From Pseudomonas sp. GM50 (lineage in GTDB: Bacteria; Pseudomonadota; Gammaproteobacteria; Pseudomonadales; Pseudomonadaceae): 59,745 nt of DNA. Position numbers and translations under genes: made by a program. Positions 31,871 through 41,116 of the stretch are shown in pieces. The stretch is taken from NCBI RefSeq assembly GCF_000282375.1, contig NZ_AKJK01000021.1:1-59745 (forward strand), in the 5' to 3' direction. How positions within the stretch are numbered: position 1 is the first letter of the stretch; each line of letters begins with the position of its first letter. The notes under the pieces are model-generated. The model did no database searches. It saw only the letters and a program-made list of their open reading frames with translations, and was not told the DNA's origin.

Positions 31871-34800
31871 TTACCGCGTTCCATCGTCTGCCATGGGCTC
31901 GGTGAGGACGACACGGCGACTACGCAACCGATTTGCCACGGACAAGACCCAGACAAAGAACACCGGTACCCACAAGACTCCGAGCACTGTCGCCGCCAGC
32001 ATACCGCCGATCACGCCTGTGCCGATCGATCGCTGGCTGGCGGCACCTGCACCGGTGGCGATCGCCAGAGGCACCACGCCGAGAATGAAGGCCAGGGACG
32101 TCATGACAATCGGCCGAAAACGCAGACGCGCGGCCTGAGCCGCCGCTTGCGCAAGGCTCGCGCCCTGAACGTGAAGTGCCTTGGCAAACTCGACGATGAG
32201 AATTGCATTCTTCGCCGCCAGTCCAATGATCGTGATCAGCCCCACCTTGAAATAGACATCATTGGGCAGGCCCATGACCGTCACCGCGGCTACCGAACCG
32301 AGCATGCCAACAGGCACGATCAACAACACGGCAAAGGGAATCGTCCAGCTTTCATACAGCGCCACCAGGACCAGCAGCACCACGATCAACGACAACCCCA
32401 CCAGCAGCGGCACCTGATCGCTGGCTTGTTGCTCCTGAAGTGACAGCCCGGCCCATTCAAGGCTGAAACCGGGCGGTAACTGACGGGCGATTTTCTGCAG
32501 TTCTTCCATGGCTTGGCCGGTGCTGTAACCCGGCGCGGCATCACCGGAAAAACGCAGCGACGCCGAGCCGTTGTAGCGCGCGATCTGCAGTGGCCCGACC
32601 TGCCACTCGAAACGACTGAAGGCTTCCAGTGGCACCAATCGGTTCTGTCGGTTGAGCACTTGCAGGCGCAGCAGCGCTTCAGGCGTCTGGCGGCTGATGC
32701 CGTCCGCCTGAACGATCACCCGCTGCATCCGCCCCTGATTGGCAAACTCATTGATTTGTTCCGAGCCCAGCGCCGAGGACAACGCTGAGCTGATCACATC
32801 AAAACTCACACCGAGGGCTTCGGCTTTTTCGCGGTCGATGCTGACATTGATCTGCGGCGCATCCGAGAGGCCATCCTCCATCAGGTAATCGATCACCGGC
32901 GACGCCTTGGCCGCCTCCAGCAGTTGGGTTCGGGCCTTCAGCAGCGCTTCGTGCCCCTGCCCTGCCAGATCCTGCAACCGTAACTCGAAACCGTTCGAGG
33001 TGCCGAGGCCGTCCACCGGCGGCGGCACCACGCTGAACAACGTGCCGTCAGCAGCGTTCTCAAAAGCCTCATTCGCGCGCCGGGCCACCGCGTCGCTGGC
33101 CTGGCCATCGTCGCGAACCGACCAGTCCTTGAGGCTGGTAAACGACAACGCCGCGTTAGCCCCGACCCCGGAAAAACTGAACCCCATGATGGCCAGCACC
33201 TGATCCGTGGCGGGTTGCGCCAGGGCATAGTGCTCCCACGCTTGCACCGTCACATCCGTGCGCGAAGCCGAAGCCGCAGGTGGTAGCTGGATATCCGTGA
33301 TGATGTAGCCCTGATCCTCGGACGGCATGAATGAGGATGGCAATCGGTGATAGGCAAAACCGAGTACCAGCAACAATATAAGGTACAGGCCCATGCTGCG
33401 AGTGCTGCGCCGGACCCAGCTCGAACTGAACCGCTCGTAGCGCCGGGCCAAGGCATCGAAGCGTCGATTGAAGCCGTTCGCCCAGCGGTTGGGTCGTCGC
33501 TCTTGCGCCGGGTCGAAGGGTTTTAGCAAGGTGGCACACAGGGCCGGCGTCAGGGTCAACGCCAGGAACCCGGAGAACAGAATCGACACTGACAGCGCCA
33601 TGGAAAACTGCTGGTAGATCACCCCCACCGAACCGCCCATGAACGCCAACGGCAGGAATACCGCCGCCAGCACCAGGGTGATGCCGACAATCGCCCCGCT
33701 GATCTGCTGCATCGCTTTGCGGGTCGCGTCTTTGGGCGACAGGCGCTCCTGAGTGATCAAGCGCTCGACGTTCTCTACCACGACAATGGCGTCGTCCACC
33801 AGAATGCCAATGGCCAGCACCATGCCGAACAGGGTCATCATGTTGATCGAAAACCCTAGCGGCGCCATCACCGCAAGGGTGCCCAGCAGGCAGACCGGCA
33901 CCACGATGGCCGGAATCAGCGTGTAACGCAGGTTCTGCAAAAACAGCAGCATCACCAGGAACACCAGCACCATGGCTTCGATCAAGGTGTAGATGACTTG
34001 CTTGATCGCTACATCGACAAAGTATGAGGTGTCATAAGGCACGCTCAGCGTCATGTTCGCTGGCAGCGTGCTCGACAGTTGATCCAGCCGGGCCTTGATC
34101 GCCGCCGCCGTTTGCAGCGCGTTGGCACCGGGCGCCAATTGCACCGACATGGCCGCCGCAGGCTTGCCGTTCAGGCGAGCGTCGAAGCGGTAGTCCTGAC
34201 GACCCAGTTCGACTCGGGCCACATCGTGAATCCTGACACTGGAGCCATCGTCATTGGCCCGCAGCACAATGTTGCCGAACGCCTCCACGGATTCGAGCTG
34301 CCCCTGCACCATGACGGTGGCGGTAATGTGCTGCTCGGCGGGCCCCGGACGTTCGCCCATGCTGCCGGCGGGCACTTGCACGTTCTGCCCGGCGATGGCT
34401 TTACTGACATCGGCCATCGACAGGTTGTAACCCACAAGCCGGGCAGGATCGACCCAGATACGCATGGCCCGTTCGGCGGTGTACATCTGCACCCGCCCTA
34501 CCCCGGCCACGCGACGAATCTCGTTATTGATGCCCCGCGCGGCGTAATCCGCCAGCCCGATCGAATCCTGCTGCCCATCGGTGTAGGACAAGGCATAGAT
34601 CATCAGAAAGTTGGCACGTACCTGTTCCACTTTCAGGCCTTGCTCGACCACCGCTTGGGGCAAGCGCCCGACGACCCGTTGCAAGCGGTTCTGGACGTCG
34701 ACCTGCGCCATGTCGGGATCGATGCCCGGCTTGAAGGTGATGGTGGTTTCGGCGCTGCCATTGGCACTGCTGGACTCGTAATACAACAAATCCTTGAGGC

Positions 34801-35011
34801 CGTTGAGCTCCTCCTCGATCAGACTGGTGATGTTCTGATTGATGATCTGCGCCGAGGCACCGGGGTAGCTGGCGCTGACACTGATTTGCGGCGGCGCGAC
34901 GTCCGGGTATTGGCTGACCGGCAAGGTGCCCAGGATCAGCGCGCCCGCCAGCGCAATGAACAACGCGATGACCCAGGCGAAGTTCGGACGATCAATAAAG
35001 AAATCGGGCAT
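31871..35011 (-). CDS. RND (HAE1-type) efflux pump, inner membrane subunit
   Basis: 1046-residue AcrB-like transporter with the usual 12 transmembrane segments and two large periplasmic loops. The start is MPDFFIDRPNFAWVIALFIA. Proton-relay residues are present: the Asp pair in GILVDDAIVVVENVER and the Lys in GLAAKNAILIVEFAK. Preferred over an in-frame ATG at 35032 because AGGAT precedes MPDFF and the family N-terminus matches. The membrane-fusion gene lies 44 bases upstream, forming one operon. No outer membrane factor gene is seen, so a TolC-like protein must be supplied elsewhere. Its place beside the receptor and NRPS genes suggests siderophore or precursor export, but drug efflux is the alternative. 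Confidence 0.94.
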   Translation of the reverse strand: MPDFFIDRPNFAWVIALFIALAGALILGTLPVSQYPDVAPPQISVSASYPGASAQIINQNITSLIEEELNGLKDLLYYESSSANGSAETTITFKPGIDPDMAQVDVQNRLQRVVGRLPQAVVEQGLKVEQVRANFLMIYALSYTDGQQDSIGLADYAARGINNEIRRVAGVGRVQMYTAERAMRIWVDPARLVGYNLSMADVSKAIAGQNVQVPAGSMGERPGPAEQHITATVMVQGQLESVEAFGNIVLRANDDGSSVRIHDVARVELGRQDYRFDARLNGKPAAAMSVQLAPGANALQTAAAIKARLDQLSSTLPANMTLSVPYDTSYFVDVAIKQVIYTLIEAMVLVFLVMLLFLQNLRYTLIPAIVVPVCLLGTLAVMAPLGFSINMMTLFGMVLAIGILVDDAIVVVENVERLITQERLSPKDATRKAMQQISGAIVGITLVLAAVFLPLAFMGGSVGVIYQQFSMALSVSILFSGFLALTLTPALCATLLKPFDPAQERRPNRWANGFNRRFDALARRYERFSSSWVRRSTRSMGLYLILLLVLGFAYHRLPSSFMPSEDQGYIITDIQLPPAASASRTDVTVQAWEHYALAQPATDQVLAIMGFSFSGVGANAALSFTSLKDWSVRDDGQASDAVARRANEAFENAADGTLFSVVPPPVDGLGTSNGFELRLQDLAGQGHEALLKARTQLLEAAKASPVIDYLMEDGLSDAPQINVSIDREKAEALGVSFDVISSALSSALGSEQINEFANQGRMQRVIVQADGISRQTPEALLRLQVLNRQNRLVPLEAFSRFEWQVGPLQIARYNGSASLRFSGDAAPGYSTGQAMEELQKIARQLPPGFSLEWAGLSLQEQQASDQVPLLVGLSLIVVLLVLVALYESWTIPFAVLLIVPVGMLGSVAAVTVMGLPNDVYFKVGLITIIGLAAKNAILIVEFAKALHVQGASLAQAAAQAARLRFRPIVMTSLAFILGVVPLAIATGAGAASQRSIGTGVIGGMLAATVLGVLWVPVFFVWVLSVANRLRSRRVVLTEPMADDGTR

Positions 35012-35055
35012 CGGTAAGATCCTGGCTGACAACCGTGGGTAAACGCGTCACGCCC

Positions 35056-36210
35056 TCAGTTACGGGCCTGTTGTTCGGCCAAGGTGATGATGTTGACCTT
35101 GGTGCCGGCACTGAGTTTGTCGGCGCGCTCGACCACCACTTGCTCGCCGGCCGCCAGTCCCTGGGTGATCTGCCAGTCGGAACCGAGCATCGCGCCGGTG
35201 ATGACTACCCGTTCGCGCACCACACCCTGGACATCCACCAGCATCAACCGGGCCTGACCGTCTGCACCGCGTTGCACCGCTTGCTGCGGCACGAACAACG
35301 CTTGCGGATCGATCCCCGCCGGCGCCACGACCCGCACGTACATGCCTGGCAGCAGTACGTTGTCCGGGTTAGGAAACTCGCCGCGCAAGGTGACTTGCCC
35401 AGTGCTTCGATCCACGGAGATATCGGAGAACATCAACTTGCCTTGTCGGGTTTGCGCCGCACTACCGACCTTCACCGTGACCTCGGCTGCCCCCGTACCG
35501 GTCAGGGTCAAGCGACCACTGGCCACGGCTTGCTGCAAGGCTACGACTTGATCGACGGACTGGGTGAAGTCAGCATAAATCGGGTCCAGTTGTTGAATCC
35601 GCGCCATTTGCGTGGCTTCGTCCTGGCCTACCAGTGCGCCCTCGCTGACCAGGGCGCGACCGATTCGCCCACTGATCGGTGCTCGCACCTGACAGTAATC
35701 GAGGTTGAGTCGGGCAGTCGCCACATCGGCTTGAGCAGCCAGGCGGTTGGCCTTGGCACTCTTGAGATCAGAGACCGCGTCGTCGAATACCTGCGGGCTG
35801 ACGGCGTTGATTTCCACCAGTTGTTGGTAGCGCTGCACGTGAGCGTTGGCGCGATAGACATCCGCCTCGGTTTTGGCCAAGGCGCCTTCGACCCGCATCA
35901 AGGCGGCCTTGAGCGGCGCCGGGTCGATGCTGAAAAGGAGTTGGCCAGCCTTGACGTCGCTGCCCTCTTCAAAATGGCGGGTCAACACAACACCGGCAAT
36001 TCGTGCGCGCACCTCGGCAATGCGCACCGGTTCGATTCGGCCAGGCAGGTCTGAGGTCATGGCAAACGGTCGGGGTTGCACGGTGAGCGTCTTGACCTGC
36101 GGCGGCGACGTACTGTGTTCAGCGGGCTGATCCTGTGCTCCACAGCCGTTCAATGCCAATACGGTTGCCAGCACCCACGCCGGTTTCATCGTCGCTACAG
36201 CCTTGCGCAT
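35056..36210 (-). CDS. RND periplasmic adaptor (membrane-fusion) lipoprotein
   Basis: 384 residues. Signal and lipobox are in WVLATVLALNGCGAQ, with the lipidated Cys about residue 23. The adaptor order follows: barrel-sandwich half (LPGRIEPVRIAEVRARIAG), coiled-coil hairpin (LVEINAVSPQVFDDAVSDLK), YCQVRAPISGRIGR, beta barrel (LMFSDISVDRSTGQVTLRGE) and membrane-proximal domain (VFVPQQAVQRGADG-like). It is of the AcrA/MexA type. It is co-transcribed with the downstream RND pump. AGGGA precedes the ATG. Confidence 0.94.
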   Translation of the reverse strand: MRKAVATMKPAWVLATVLALNGCGAQDQPAEHSTSPPQVKTLTVQPRPFAMTSDLPGRIEPVRIAEVRARIAGVVLTRHFEEGSDVKAGQLLFSIDPAPLKAALMRVEGALAKTEADVYRANAHVQRYQQLVEINAVSPQVFDDAVSDLKSAKANRLAAQADVATARLNLDYCQVRAPISGRIGRALVSEGALVGQDEATQMARIQQLDPIYADFTQSVDQVVALQQAVASGRLTLTGTGAAEVTVKVGSAAQTRQGKLMFSDISVDRSTGQVTLRGEFPNPDNVLLPGMYVRVVAPAGIDPQALFVPQQAVQRGADGQARLMLVDVQGVVRERVVITGAMLGSDWQITQGLAAGEQVVVERADKLSAGTKVNIITLAEQQARN

Positions 36211-36279
36211 TATCAGTCCCTGTTCAAAAAAAACGGGCTTGCCGTTCCATGTCGGTAAGCCCTGTGCATCGGCGGATCA

Positions 36280-37701
36280 TTAACGCGTGGAGCGCTCATT
36301 GATCGAGCTCGCTGCCTGGAACAGGATTTGTGCGACGAAATCGATTTCCTGTTCGGTGATGATCAGCGGCGGCAAGAAGCGTACGGTCGCACCGTGGCGG
36401 CCGCCGAGCTCTACGATCAAACCGTGCTTCAGGCAAGCCTGCTGGAAAGCCTTGGCCCGGACCGCGTCTACCGGCGGGTGACCCTGGACGTCGAGGGCGC
36501 CTTGCGGGTCGACGATTTCCATGCCGAGCATCAAACCACGACCGCGAACATCGCCAACCCAGGCGAATTCGCTTTGCAGCATCTGTAATTGCTTACGCAG
36601 ATGCGCGCCAGCGGTTTCGGCGTGTGCCACCAAGCCTTGATCGCGAATGAAACGCAAGGTCGCGGTGCCCGCGGCCATTGCCAGTTGATTGCCACGGAAC
36701 GTGCCGGCGTGGGCTCCCGGCTGCCAGACATCCAGCGAATCGTTGTAGACCATCACCGACAGCGGCAGACCGCCACCGATGGCTTTGGACAGGGTAATGA
36801 CGTCAGGCGTGATACCCGACTGCTCGAAGCCGAACATCCGGCCGCTGCGGGCGATGCCGCACTGGATCTCGTCGACGATCAACGGAATGCCGTGGGCCGT
36901 GGTCAAACGGCGCAGCTCCTGTAGCCAGCGGTCCGGCGCGGCAATTACCCCGCCCTCGCCCTGGATCGGCTCCAGAATCATTGCCGCCGGTGCGGTGACA
37001 CCGCTTTCCGGGTCGTTGAGCAAATGTTCGAGGTAACGCACGTTCAGCGTCACCCCCTGATCACCGGCCACACCGAACGGGCAACGGTAATCGTGGGGGA
37101 ATGGCAGGCGTTGTACACCTGGCATCAACGCACCAAGGGCATTCTTCGGCGACAGATTACCGCTGATCGCCAGCGTCCCCAGCGTCATGCCGTGGTATGC
37201 CCCTTCAAACGCCAGCACCGAGTGCCGTCCGGTGGCGGTGCGAGTCAGTTTGAGCGCCGCTTCAACCGCATCAGCCCCGCTTGGGCCGCAAAACTGGATG
37301 CGTGCATTACGGGCGAATTCTGTGGGTAAACAGCCAAATATTTCTTGTACAAAGGCGTCCTTCACCGGCGTCATGAGGTCCAGCGTGTGCATCGGCACAC
37401 CCATAGCCATGACCTGAGTGATCGCTTCGATAATCACCGGGTGGTTGTGACCCAGCGCCAGCGTACCGGCACCGGCCAGGCAATCGACAAACACCTGCCC
37501 ACGACTGTCCTGCACGTAAATGCCATAAGCTCGTTCGAGTACCAGCGGAATACGCCGCGGGTAACTGCGGGCATTGGATTCCTGCTGTTGCTGGCGTTCC
37601 AGCATTGGCGTCGGATCCAGGCAGTAAGGGCTCGACAGACCGGTGTGCAACAGGCGTAGCTGTTGCGCGCCACCCGACGTGACATTCGAAAAAGCACTCA
37701 T
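36280..37701 (-). CDS. Diaminobutyrate-2-oxoglutarate aminotransferase (class III, PLP)
   Basis: 473-residue class III aminotransferase of the EctB/PvdH/DABA-AT kind. It has VDCLAGAGTLALGHNHPV, FCGPSGADAVEAALKL (phosphate-binding loop), AFEGAYHGMTLGT, the PLP aspartate in IPLIVDEIQCGIARSG and the Schiff-base Lys in TLSKAIGGGLPLSV. It makes L-2,4-diaminobutyrate from aspartate semialdehyde and glutamate. The start at 37701 follows a GGAGG; an in-frame upstream ATG would lie before that site. Because an NRPS adenylation domain in this locus carries a Dab code, the gene very probably supplies the precursor. It sits between receptor and export genes on the minus strand. Confidence 0.92.
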   Translation of the reverse strand: MSAFSNVTSGGAQQLRLLHTGLSSPYCLDPTPMLERQQQQESNARSYPRRIPLVLERAYGIYVQDSRGQVFVDCLAGAGTLALGHNHPVIIEAITQVMAMGVPMHTLDLMTPVKDAFVQEIFGCLPTEFARNARIQFCGPSGADAVEAALKLTRTATGRHSVLAFEGAYHGMTLGTLAISGNLSPKNALGALMPGVQRLPFPHDYRCPFGVAGDQGVTLNVRYLEHLLNDPESGVTAPAAMILEPIQGEGGVIAAPDRWLQELRRLTTAHGIPLIVDEIQCGIARSGRMFGFEQSGITPDVITLSKAIGGGLPLSVMVYNDSLDVWQPGAHAGTFRGNQLAMAAGTATLRFIRDQGLVAHAETAGAHLRKQLQMLQSEFAWVGDVRGRGLMLGMEIVDPQGALDVQGHPPVDAVRAKAFQQACLKHGLIVELGGRHGATVRFLPPLIITEQEIDFVAQILFQAASSINERSTR

Positions 37702-37818
37702 GATTTCCTCCATGGAGGCTGTGTTTGGAAGGGAACAGGGCTGCCTGAAAACGAACGCATCAGGCAACGACAGCCGTGAAACCGGACGCGAGGAACCTGC
37801 TTCCCCGCGCCCTTGGGT

Positions 37819-39879
37819 TTACATGTCGTAACGCAGAACCAGACCCACCGTGCGCGGCGCGCCGACGTCGATGATGTCGCCGCCGCGGTTGTTGGTGATG
37901 TATTCCTTGTCGAAGGCATTTTTCACGTAACCGGATACGGCGACGTTCTTGGTGAGCTTGTACTCGGCGTTGAAGTTGGCCAGCCAGTAAGCGTCGCTCT
38001 TGCGCTCATCAGTGACTTGACCCGCGTCATCGAACTCGTACTCCGACGGCGAGGTGCTCTGGTAAATGACGTCGGTGTTCAGGGTCAACCGGTCATTCCA
38101 GCGATAGGTACCGCCCAGCGACATCTTGTACTTGGGCGAATAGAGGAAGGCCTCGCCACTCATGTCCCTGCCATCGCCTGTGACGAAGTCCTTGTACTTG
38201 CCATCGGTAACGGAGGCACCGGCCATCAGGGTCAGCTGTTCGGTGAAGTCCTTCTCGACGGAGACTTCCAGGCCCTTGATGTCACTGCGACCGGCGTTGA
38301 ACACGTGAACGAATTCGGTGTTCGTGTCCAGCACACTGACCTGCTGGTCTTTCCAGTCGGTGTAGTACAGGTTGGCGCGGGTACGCAGGGTCTGGTCGAA
38401 GAACGAGCCGCGGTAGGACAGCTCGTAGTTGGTGGTGTATTCCGGATCGTAAGCTTGGTGACCGGTACCGGTACGAACATTGACGCCACCGCCGCGATAG
38501 CCTTTCTGCACCATAAAGCCTACGTACTGATTGGCAGCCAGTTCATAGTCGATACCCAGCTTCGGCAATACAGCATCGAACGACTTGCTGGTTTTTCCCG
38601 AGGTGGAGAAGTCGTCCTGTTCGATATCGGTGTCGTTCGTCTCGTGGTCGTAGCGCAGCCCGGTGATCAGTGTCCAGCGCGGGGCGAACGTCCAGTTGAT
38701 TTCACCGAACACCGCCTTGTTTTCTATCTTCGTATCGCCCTTGAGGGTGCCGACAAGTTCGTTGTCAAACAACAACCGGTCGTGGAAGTTGTTGGTGTTG
38801 TGGCCGTAGTAGACACCCATGAAGCTCTTCACCGTGTCACCGGTGTAGTTCAGGCGCAGCTCCTGACTGAACAGGTCACCATCCTGCTTGCGCAGAACGA
38901 ACTGGTTGGCATCGGCTGTCTGGTCGAAGTCCAGGCGGGAGTCATAGTCCGAACGGGTATTGGCGGTGAGGCTGGTAATGGACCAGTTGTCGTCCAGGCG
39001 GTAATCCACCTTGGCGCTGACGGTGTCCTGTTCGAGTTTGTCGAAAGCCTTGGTGTCGGACGACACGTCGTAATAGCGGACCTTGCCGTTTTCGCGCATG
39101 ACCGAGTTGTCGCCCTTGCGGCTTTCACCATGGGCGTAAGTCAGCAGCACATCCAGATCGTCGTTCGGCAGGATCAGCAGCTTGCCACGGGCATTGTAGG
39201 TGCGGGTCGGGTTGGCATCATTATCGAGTGCGATGTTGTCGATGTAACCGTCACCGTCCTGGTAATCCACGGCGATACGACCGGCGATCTTGTCATCGAC
39301 GATCGCGCCACCACCGGCAAGCGCCCCTCCGCTCTCACCGTAGTTGCCCATGTTGCCCTGCAATGAAAGGCTCGGTTCGAAAGTCGGGTTCTTGGTCTGG
39401 ATGACGACCGCACCGGCCAGCGAGTTGCGACCCTGGGTAGTGGACTGCGGACCGAGGAACACTTCGACCTGCTCGACGTCCCACAGCGGCATAGGGCTGA
39501 GGGTCAGTGCGCGGTTCGGTTGCACGGCGCCGTCGACAAACACCGAAACCGCACCGTTGAGCGTGGCCGGGCCCTGGTCTTCGAAACCGGATACCGGCAC
39601 GCCTCGAATACCCCAGTTTTCGTTGCCGGACTGGTTGTAGACACCCGGCGTACGGGCGAACACATCAACCAGGTCGTGGTCCTCTTTCTCGCGCAGTTGC
39701 TTGCCGGTCACCACAACGACACTCGACTGGGTTTTCTCCAGGGAGCGGTTGATTTTTTCACCCGTCACCGTGATCGGAGCGATCTCCATTGTGTTCGACT
39801 GCTCAGCCGCCCATGCGCTGTTAGCCAGGCACACCGCCGACCCCACAGCCAACGCAATTGTGTTCTTTTTGAAATTCAC
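37819..39879 (-). CDS. TonB-dependent ferric-siderophore receptor
   Basis: 686-residue outer membrane receptor with signal peptide (ALAVGSAVCLANSAWA), a TonB-box-like segment (APITVTGEKI), a plug domain (DLVDVFARTPGVYNQSG, WDVEQVEVFLGPQSTTQGRN) and a 22-strand barrel ending in aromatic-rich VGLVLRYDM. There is no N-terminal signalling extension, so it does not work through an anti-sigma factor. Divergent from the hydroxylase/NRPS genes with a candidate Fur box between them. It is the probable uptake receptor for the siderophore made by the adjacent NRPS. A GGAG/GGGG leader precedes the ATG. Confidence 0.94.
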   Translation of the reverse strand: MNFKKNTIALAVGSAVCLANSAWAAEQSNTMEIAPITVTGEKINRSLEKTQSSVVVVTGKQLREKEDHDLVDVFARTPGVYNQSGNENWGIRGVPVSGFEDQGPATLNGAVSVFVDGAVQPNRALTLSPMPLWDVEQVEVFLGPQSTTQGRNSLAGAVVIQTKNPTFEPSLSLQGNMGNYGESGGALAGGGAIVDDKIAGRIAVDYQDGDGYIDNIALDNDANPTRTYNARGKLLILPNDDLDVLLTYAHGESRKGDNSVMRENGKVRYYDVSSDTKAFDKLEQDTVSAKVDYRLDDNWSITSLTANTRSDYDSRLDFDQTADANQFVLRKQDGDLFSQELRLNYTGDTVKSFMGVYYGHNTNNFHDRLLFDNELVGTLKGDTKIENKAVFGEINWTFAPRWTLITGLRYDHETNDTDIEQDDFSTSGKTSKSFDAVLPKLGIDYELAANQYVGFMVQKGYRGGGVNVRTGTGHQAYDPEYTTNYELSYRGSFFDQTLRTRANLYYTDWKDQQVSVLDTNTEFVHVFNAGRSDIKGLEVSVEKDFTEQLTLMAGASVTDGKYKDFVTGDGRDMSGEAFLYSPKYKMSLGGTYRWNDRLTLNTDVIYQSTSPSEYEFDDAGQVTDERKSDAYWLANFNAEYKLTKNVAVSGYVKNAFDKEYITNNRGGDIIDVGAPRTVGLVLRYDM

Positions 39880-39985
39880 GCCCCGCTCCCATGCGACAGA
39901 TATTTGTTGTTTTTCCGGCCGGTCAAATGCTCATTCGGGCCAGCGGAGCGGAGTCTAATTCAAAAAAAAAATTAAAGGAATAAGA

Positions 39986-40015
39986 TTGATAATCCATCTC
40001 ATTAACAACTAATAT
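39986..40015 (+). promoter_or_regulatory. Sigma-70 promoter overlapped by a candidate Fur box
   Basis: TTGATA (39986-39991) and TAATAT (40010-40015) are spaced by 18 bases and face the hydroxylase/NRPS genes. GATAATCCATCTCATTAAC (39988-40006) matches the 19-bp Fur consensus at 13 of 19 positions, including both outer arms. Fur bound here would block the promoter under iron-replete conditions. The divergent receptor could be co-regulated. Confidence 0.62.
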
Positions 40016-40138
40016 GCCGCCGTGTATCAGAGCGAATACATTCCAGTCGAACTCTGCACCGGCGACCTCTGCCCTGTTTTCAAGGTCTGCCCAAGCCGCC
40101 CCGACTGGTCGAACAAAGATAAAAAAGGATGTGCAAGG

Positions 40139-41116
40139 ATGACCTCAATCGAACACCTGAGCGGGCGTTCCGAGTCTTTCTCCATTGCTCCAGCGGATGG
40201 CAACGAGCAGTCGTTACCCGTGTTGGTGCAGGCGACGCCGGGACAGTCGATTCATGATCTCGACGCGTCGGTTCGCGACACGTTGCCCCAGGCACTGACC
40301 ACTATTGGCGGCGTGCTGTTTCGAGGGTTCACTGTCGCCACACCTATCGACTTCAAGCGCTTCGCCGCCAGTTTCGGCGCACCGCTGGCCAGTTACGAAT
40401 TCGGCTCCACGCCACGCAGCAAAGTCTTCGCCGGGGTCTATAGCTCTACCGAATACCCGGCCCATCAATTCATTCCCTTGCACAACGAGCAGGCCTACAC
40501 CCGGCCATGGCCTTCGCGCATCTGGTTCCACTGCATCAAGGCCAGTGAAACCGGTGGCGAAACGCCGATTGCCGACAGTCGCCTGATCTACCAGCGCATG
40601 CCCGCCGAGATCCGCGAACTGTTCGCCAGTCGCGAGTTGCTCTATGTACGTAACTACAGCGGCGCGCTGGATCTGCCGTGGCAGAAAGTGTTCAACACCG
40701 AGGACCGCGCCCAGGTTGAACGCTACTGCCGGGACAACGACATCGAGTGGGAATGGAAAGCCGACGGCGACCTGCGCACCCGCCAGCGTTGTGCGGCCGT
40801 TTTGCAGCATCCCGATACCGGCGAGTGGGTCTGGTTCAATCAGGCGCACCTGTTTCACGTATCGGCCATCGAGCCGGGCGTGCGCGCCAGCCTGCTCGCC
40901 GCGGTGGGTGAAGAAAACCTGCCCCGCCATGTTTACTTCGGCGACGGTTCGGCGATTCCCGATGAGGTGCTCGACACCGTGCGCGAGGTCTATCGCCAGA
41001 CCGCCATCAGCTTTCCCTGGCAACCCGGCGACATCCTGATGCTCGACAATCGACTGGTCGCACACGGCCGCAATCCTTACACCGGTGACCGCAAAGTCAT
41101 CGTTGCCATGGCGTGA
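40139..41116 (+). CDS. SyrP/AsnO-like Fe(II)/2-oxoglutarate beta-hydroxylase
   Basis: 325-residue TauD/TfdA superfamily dioxygenase. Iron ligands read HxE...H rather than HxD...H: His115 and Glu117 in FIPLHNEQAYTRP, and a distal His near 309 in RLVAHGRNPYTGDRKV, with the Arg that binds 2-oxoglutarate following. The HxE form is that of AsnO and SyrP, which beta-hydroxylate amino acids, SyrP acting on carrier-bound Asp. The start at MTSIEHLSG is supported by AAGGAT upstream; the longer reading frame would begin within the promoter region. The stop overlaps the FAAL gene start (GTGA). It is a likely beta-hydroxylase of a siderophore Asp or His. Confidence 0.9.
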   Translation: MTSIEHLSGRSESFSIAPADGNEQSLPVLVQATPGQSIHDLDASVRDTLPQALTTIGGVLFRGFTVATPIDFKRFAASFGAPLASYEFGSTPRSKVFAGVYSSTEYPAHQFIPLHNEQAYTRPWPSRIWFHCIKASETGGETPIADSRLIYQRMPAEIRELFASRELLYVRNYSGALDLPWQKVFNTEDRAQVERYCRDNDIEWEWKADGDLRTRQRCAAVLQHPDTGEWVWFNQAHLFHVSAIEPGVRASLLAAVGEENLPRHVYFGDGSAIPDEVLDTVREVYRQTAISFPWQPGDILMLDNRLVAHGRNPYTGDRKVIVAMA

